A DNA stretch of 5,455 nt from Cryomorphaceae bacterium (GTDB taxonomy: Bacteria > Bacteroidota > Bacteroidia > Flavobacteriales > Crocinitomicaceae). The DNA lies in contig NYTQ01000027.1 of the NCBI GenBank assembly GCA_002683585.1, forward strand, positions 18,874 through 24,328, read 5' to 3'. Numbering within the stretch: position 1 is the first letter of the stretch; the number at the start of each line of letters is the position of its first letter. The translations under genes were made by a program, and so were the position numbers. The notes under the pieces were generated by a model. The model searched no databases. It was not told the origin of the DNA and saw only the letters and a list, made by a program, of their open reading frames with translations. Positions 4,801 to 5,455 of this stretch are shown here, one piece after another.

Positions 4801-5031
4801 ATGACAAATCCATTTCAAATTCGCTATGACGTATTAAACATGGCAAAAGATATGCTTGACAAAGCATATGAAAATCAGATGAGCCTAGCACACCAGATGA
4901 TGGACATGCATAAGGAAAATGCTGATCAGATGAGGGAAGCATACGAAAAGTATATTCCCAAAGCAATTACACCAGAAGAAATTAAAGCTCAAGCAGAAAA
5001 ACTATATGAGTTTGTTTCAGAAAAAAAATAA
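4801..5031 (+). CDS. Small Met-rich helical protein preceding gp43, function unknown
   Basis: A 76-residue protein with 8 methionines and no cysteine. It opens MTNPFQIRYDVLNMAKDML, continues as one long amphipathic, partly coiled-coil-like helix (about 8-50), then a proline-marked turn (YIPKAITPEE) and a short C-terminal helix ending in a charged tail (EKLYEFVSEKK). I recall small proteins beginning MTNPF and ending in a similar PEEI-x-A-x-x-LY-x-FV segment in marine T4-like phages, always unassigned; that is memory, not a search result. The gene stands alone: a hairpin before it, a strong terminator after it, and an unstructured leader with a good ribosome binding site. This suggests high, separately controlled expression. 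A structural, nucleoid-associated or host-binding role cannot be told apart from sequence. Confidence 0.8.
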   Translation: MTNPFQIRYDVLNMAKDMLDKAYENQMSLAHQMMDMHKENADQMREAYEKYIPKAITPEEIKAQAEKLYEFVSEKK

Positions 5032-5035
5032 ATTT

Positions 5036-5060
5036 AGGGGGTTTACAAGCCCCCTTTTTT
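5036..5060 (+). terminator. Strong intrinsic terminator before gp43
   Basis: AGGGGG (5036-5041) pairs with CCCCCT (5050-5055) around an 8-base loop TTTACAAG, followed by a run of six T (5055-5060). It starts 4 bases after the stop of the 76-residue gene. The A-rich stretch upstream would also provide a T-run on the opposite strand, so it may work in both directions. The loop contains the -35 box of the gp43 promoter. Confidence 0.88.
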
Positions 5061-5070
5061 ATGGTAGAAT
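5042..5070 (+). promoter_or_regulatory. Sigma70-type promoter of gp43, overlapping the terminator
   Basis: TTTACA (5042-5047) and TAGAAT (5065-5070) are separated by 17 bases, identical in both boxes and spacing to the promoter before gp44. Predicted start near 5077 leaves a leader of about 20 bases. The -35 box is the terminator loop and the spacer contains its 3' arm and T-run. Confidence 0.75.
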
Positions 5071-5108
5071 AGATCCAACATTGGAGGGTTTATTTTTTGG
5101 CATTCTAC
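5064..5108 (+). repeat. 7-base inverted repeat enclosing the gp43 start
   Basis: GTAGAAT (5064-5070) and ATTCTAC (5102-5108) are perfect reverse complements flanking 31 bases that hold the ribosome binding site and TTG start. A smaller palindrome TCCAACATTGGA (5074-5085) inside it includes the first bases of the binding site. The left arm is also the -10 box, so only read-through RNA would contain both arms. Confidence 0.45.
5083..5087 (+). promoter_or_regulatory. Ribosome binding site deciding the gp43 TTG start
   Basis: GGAGG lies 9 bases before TTG 5097. Upstream in frame a stop occurs at 5070-5072 with no ATG or GTG start between, and the next in-frame ATG (codon 62) would delete conserved N-terminal sequence. 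TTG is therefore the start. Confidence 0.8.
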
Positions 5109-5455
5109 ACGTCCATCAATCGCTATGGCAATTCTATCCTGTACCGTGGATACACAGATAACGGTACACAGATTTCAAAGAAACATAAGTTTGAACCTAA
5201 GCTATTTGTACCTGTCAAAGAAAAAGGCGAGTACAAATCTTTTGAAGGTCACGACCTAAAAGAAATAAACTTCAGGAAAATGTCTGAAGCAAAGGACTTT
5301 GTTGAAACATACAAAGGCACAGAAAACTTTAAGATCTTTGGCACCACAAACTATATTCACCAATTTATTACAGATCTATATCCAGATGACATTAAGTTCG
5401 ATGTTAATCACATCAACGTAGTTAACTTCGATATTGAGGTTGCATCTGATGACGG
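5097..5455 (+). CDS. 43: gp43 family B DNA polymerase, N-terminal part (3' truncated by window)
   Basis: Replicative DNA polymerase with proofreading exonuclease; 119 complete codons of roughly 830-900 are visible. The N-terminus MAFYTSINRYGNSILYRGY matches gp43 of marine T4-like phages as I recall it and more weakly T4 (MKEFYISIETVGNNIVERY). Later blocks EPKLFVPVKE (33-42) and MSEAKDF (62-68) align with T4 LPTMFRHCKE and MKDARDW. The visible end, NVVNFDIEVASDD, contains the exo I metal ligands D112 and E114, at the same residue numbers as in T4. Initiation is from TTG 5097, unusual for a highly conserved replication gene and likely to lower output. The gene has its own promoter and is insulated from upstream transcription by the terminator. 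T4 gp43 represses its own translation at its start region; a similar operator may exist here. Confidence 0.96.
   Translation, partial: MAFYTSINRYGNSILYRGYTDNGTQISKKHKFEPKLFVPVKEKGEYKSFEGHDLKEINFRKMSEAKDFVETYKGTENFKIFGTTNYIHQFITDLYPDDIKFDVNHINVVNFDIEVASDD

Noticed and set aside
4783..4803. Leader CACAGGAAAC...ATG resembles the E. coli lacZ leader, raising the question of vector contamination
   Set aside because: The match is limited to the common CACACAGGAAACA ribosome-binding stretch; flanking bases differ and the surrounding genes are continuous phage sequence.
2036..4966. Minus-strand frames of 62-99 codons (within 2036-2332, 2671-2904, 3130-3318, 3514-3901, 4151-4369, 4513-4701 and 4718-4966)
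   Set aside because: Each is antisense to a well-supported gene and none resembles a known protein; they are shadows of coding sequence.
1..5455. tRNA genes, CRISPR arrays, insertion sequences, attachment sites, homing endonucleases or introns in gp43
   Set aside because: No cloverleaf, regular direct repeats, transposase motifs or interrupted coding regions were seen; only the first 119 codons of gp43 are visible, so introns further in cannot be excluded.

Overview
The window is the DNA-replication core of a T4-like tailed phage (myovirus). All genes lie on the + strand and are packed head to tail in T4 order: gp46 (3' end only), gp45 sliding clamp, a small unknown gene where T4 has rpbA, gp44 clamp-loader ATPase, a DexA-type exonuclease, gp62, RegA, then an accessory block, then gp43 DNA polymerase (5' end only). 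The proteins resemble the marine branch of T4-like phages more than T4 itself: gp62 and gp45 are divergent, an IbpA-type Hsp20 is present, and the gp43 N-terminus looks like that of marine relatives. The DUF1127 gene and the base composition (AT-rich, but less so than typical Pelagibacter phages) suggest a proteobacterial host. That host assignment is inference.

Layout. Bases 2-3784 form one nearly gapless replication operon, with start/stop overlaps at gp44/dexA, dexA/gp62 and gp62/regA. The one sizeable gap, before gp44, holds a strong sigma70-type promoter (TTTACA-N17-TAGAAT). Bases 3785-3886 are non-coding. They hold an inverted repeat, an exact T4 late-promoter box (TATAAATA), and a hairpin lying almost exactly at the predicted late transcript 5' end. 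Bases 3887-4746 are a compact cassette: hsp20, a DUF1127 protein, a 59-residue relative-like protein and a possible 20-codon ORF, each overlapping the next. A GC hairpin, a CA-rich leader and a 76-residue helical protein follow. A strong intrinsic terminator ends this block, and its loop is also the -35 box of a second TTTACA-N17-TAGAAT promoter that drives gp43 from a TTG start.

How it works together. gp45, gp44/gp62 and gp43 are the clamp, clamp loader and polymerase of the phage replisome. gp46 (with gp47, not seen) serves recombination-dependent replication, DexA degrades DNA 3' to 5', and RegA represses translation of replication mRNAs. The accessory block sits inside this early/middle operon but carries a late promoter, so it is probably switched on separately for chaperone and host-modulating functions late in infection. 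No tRNA, CRISPR array, insertion sequence or attachment site was seen.
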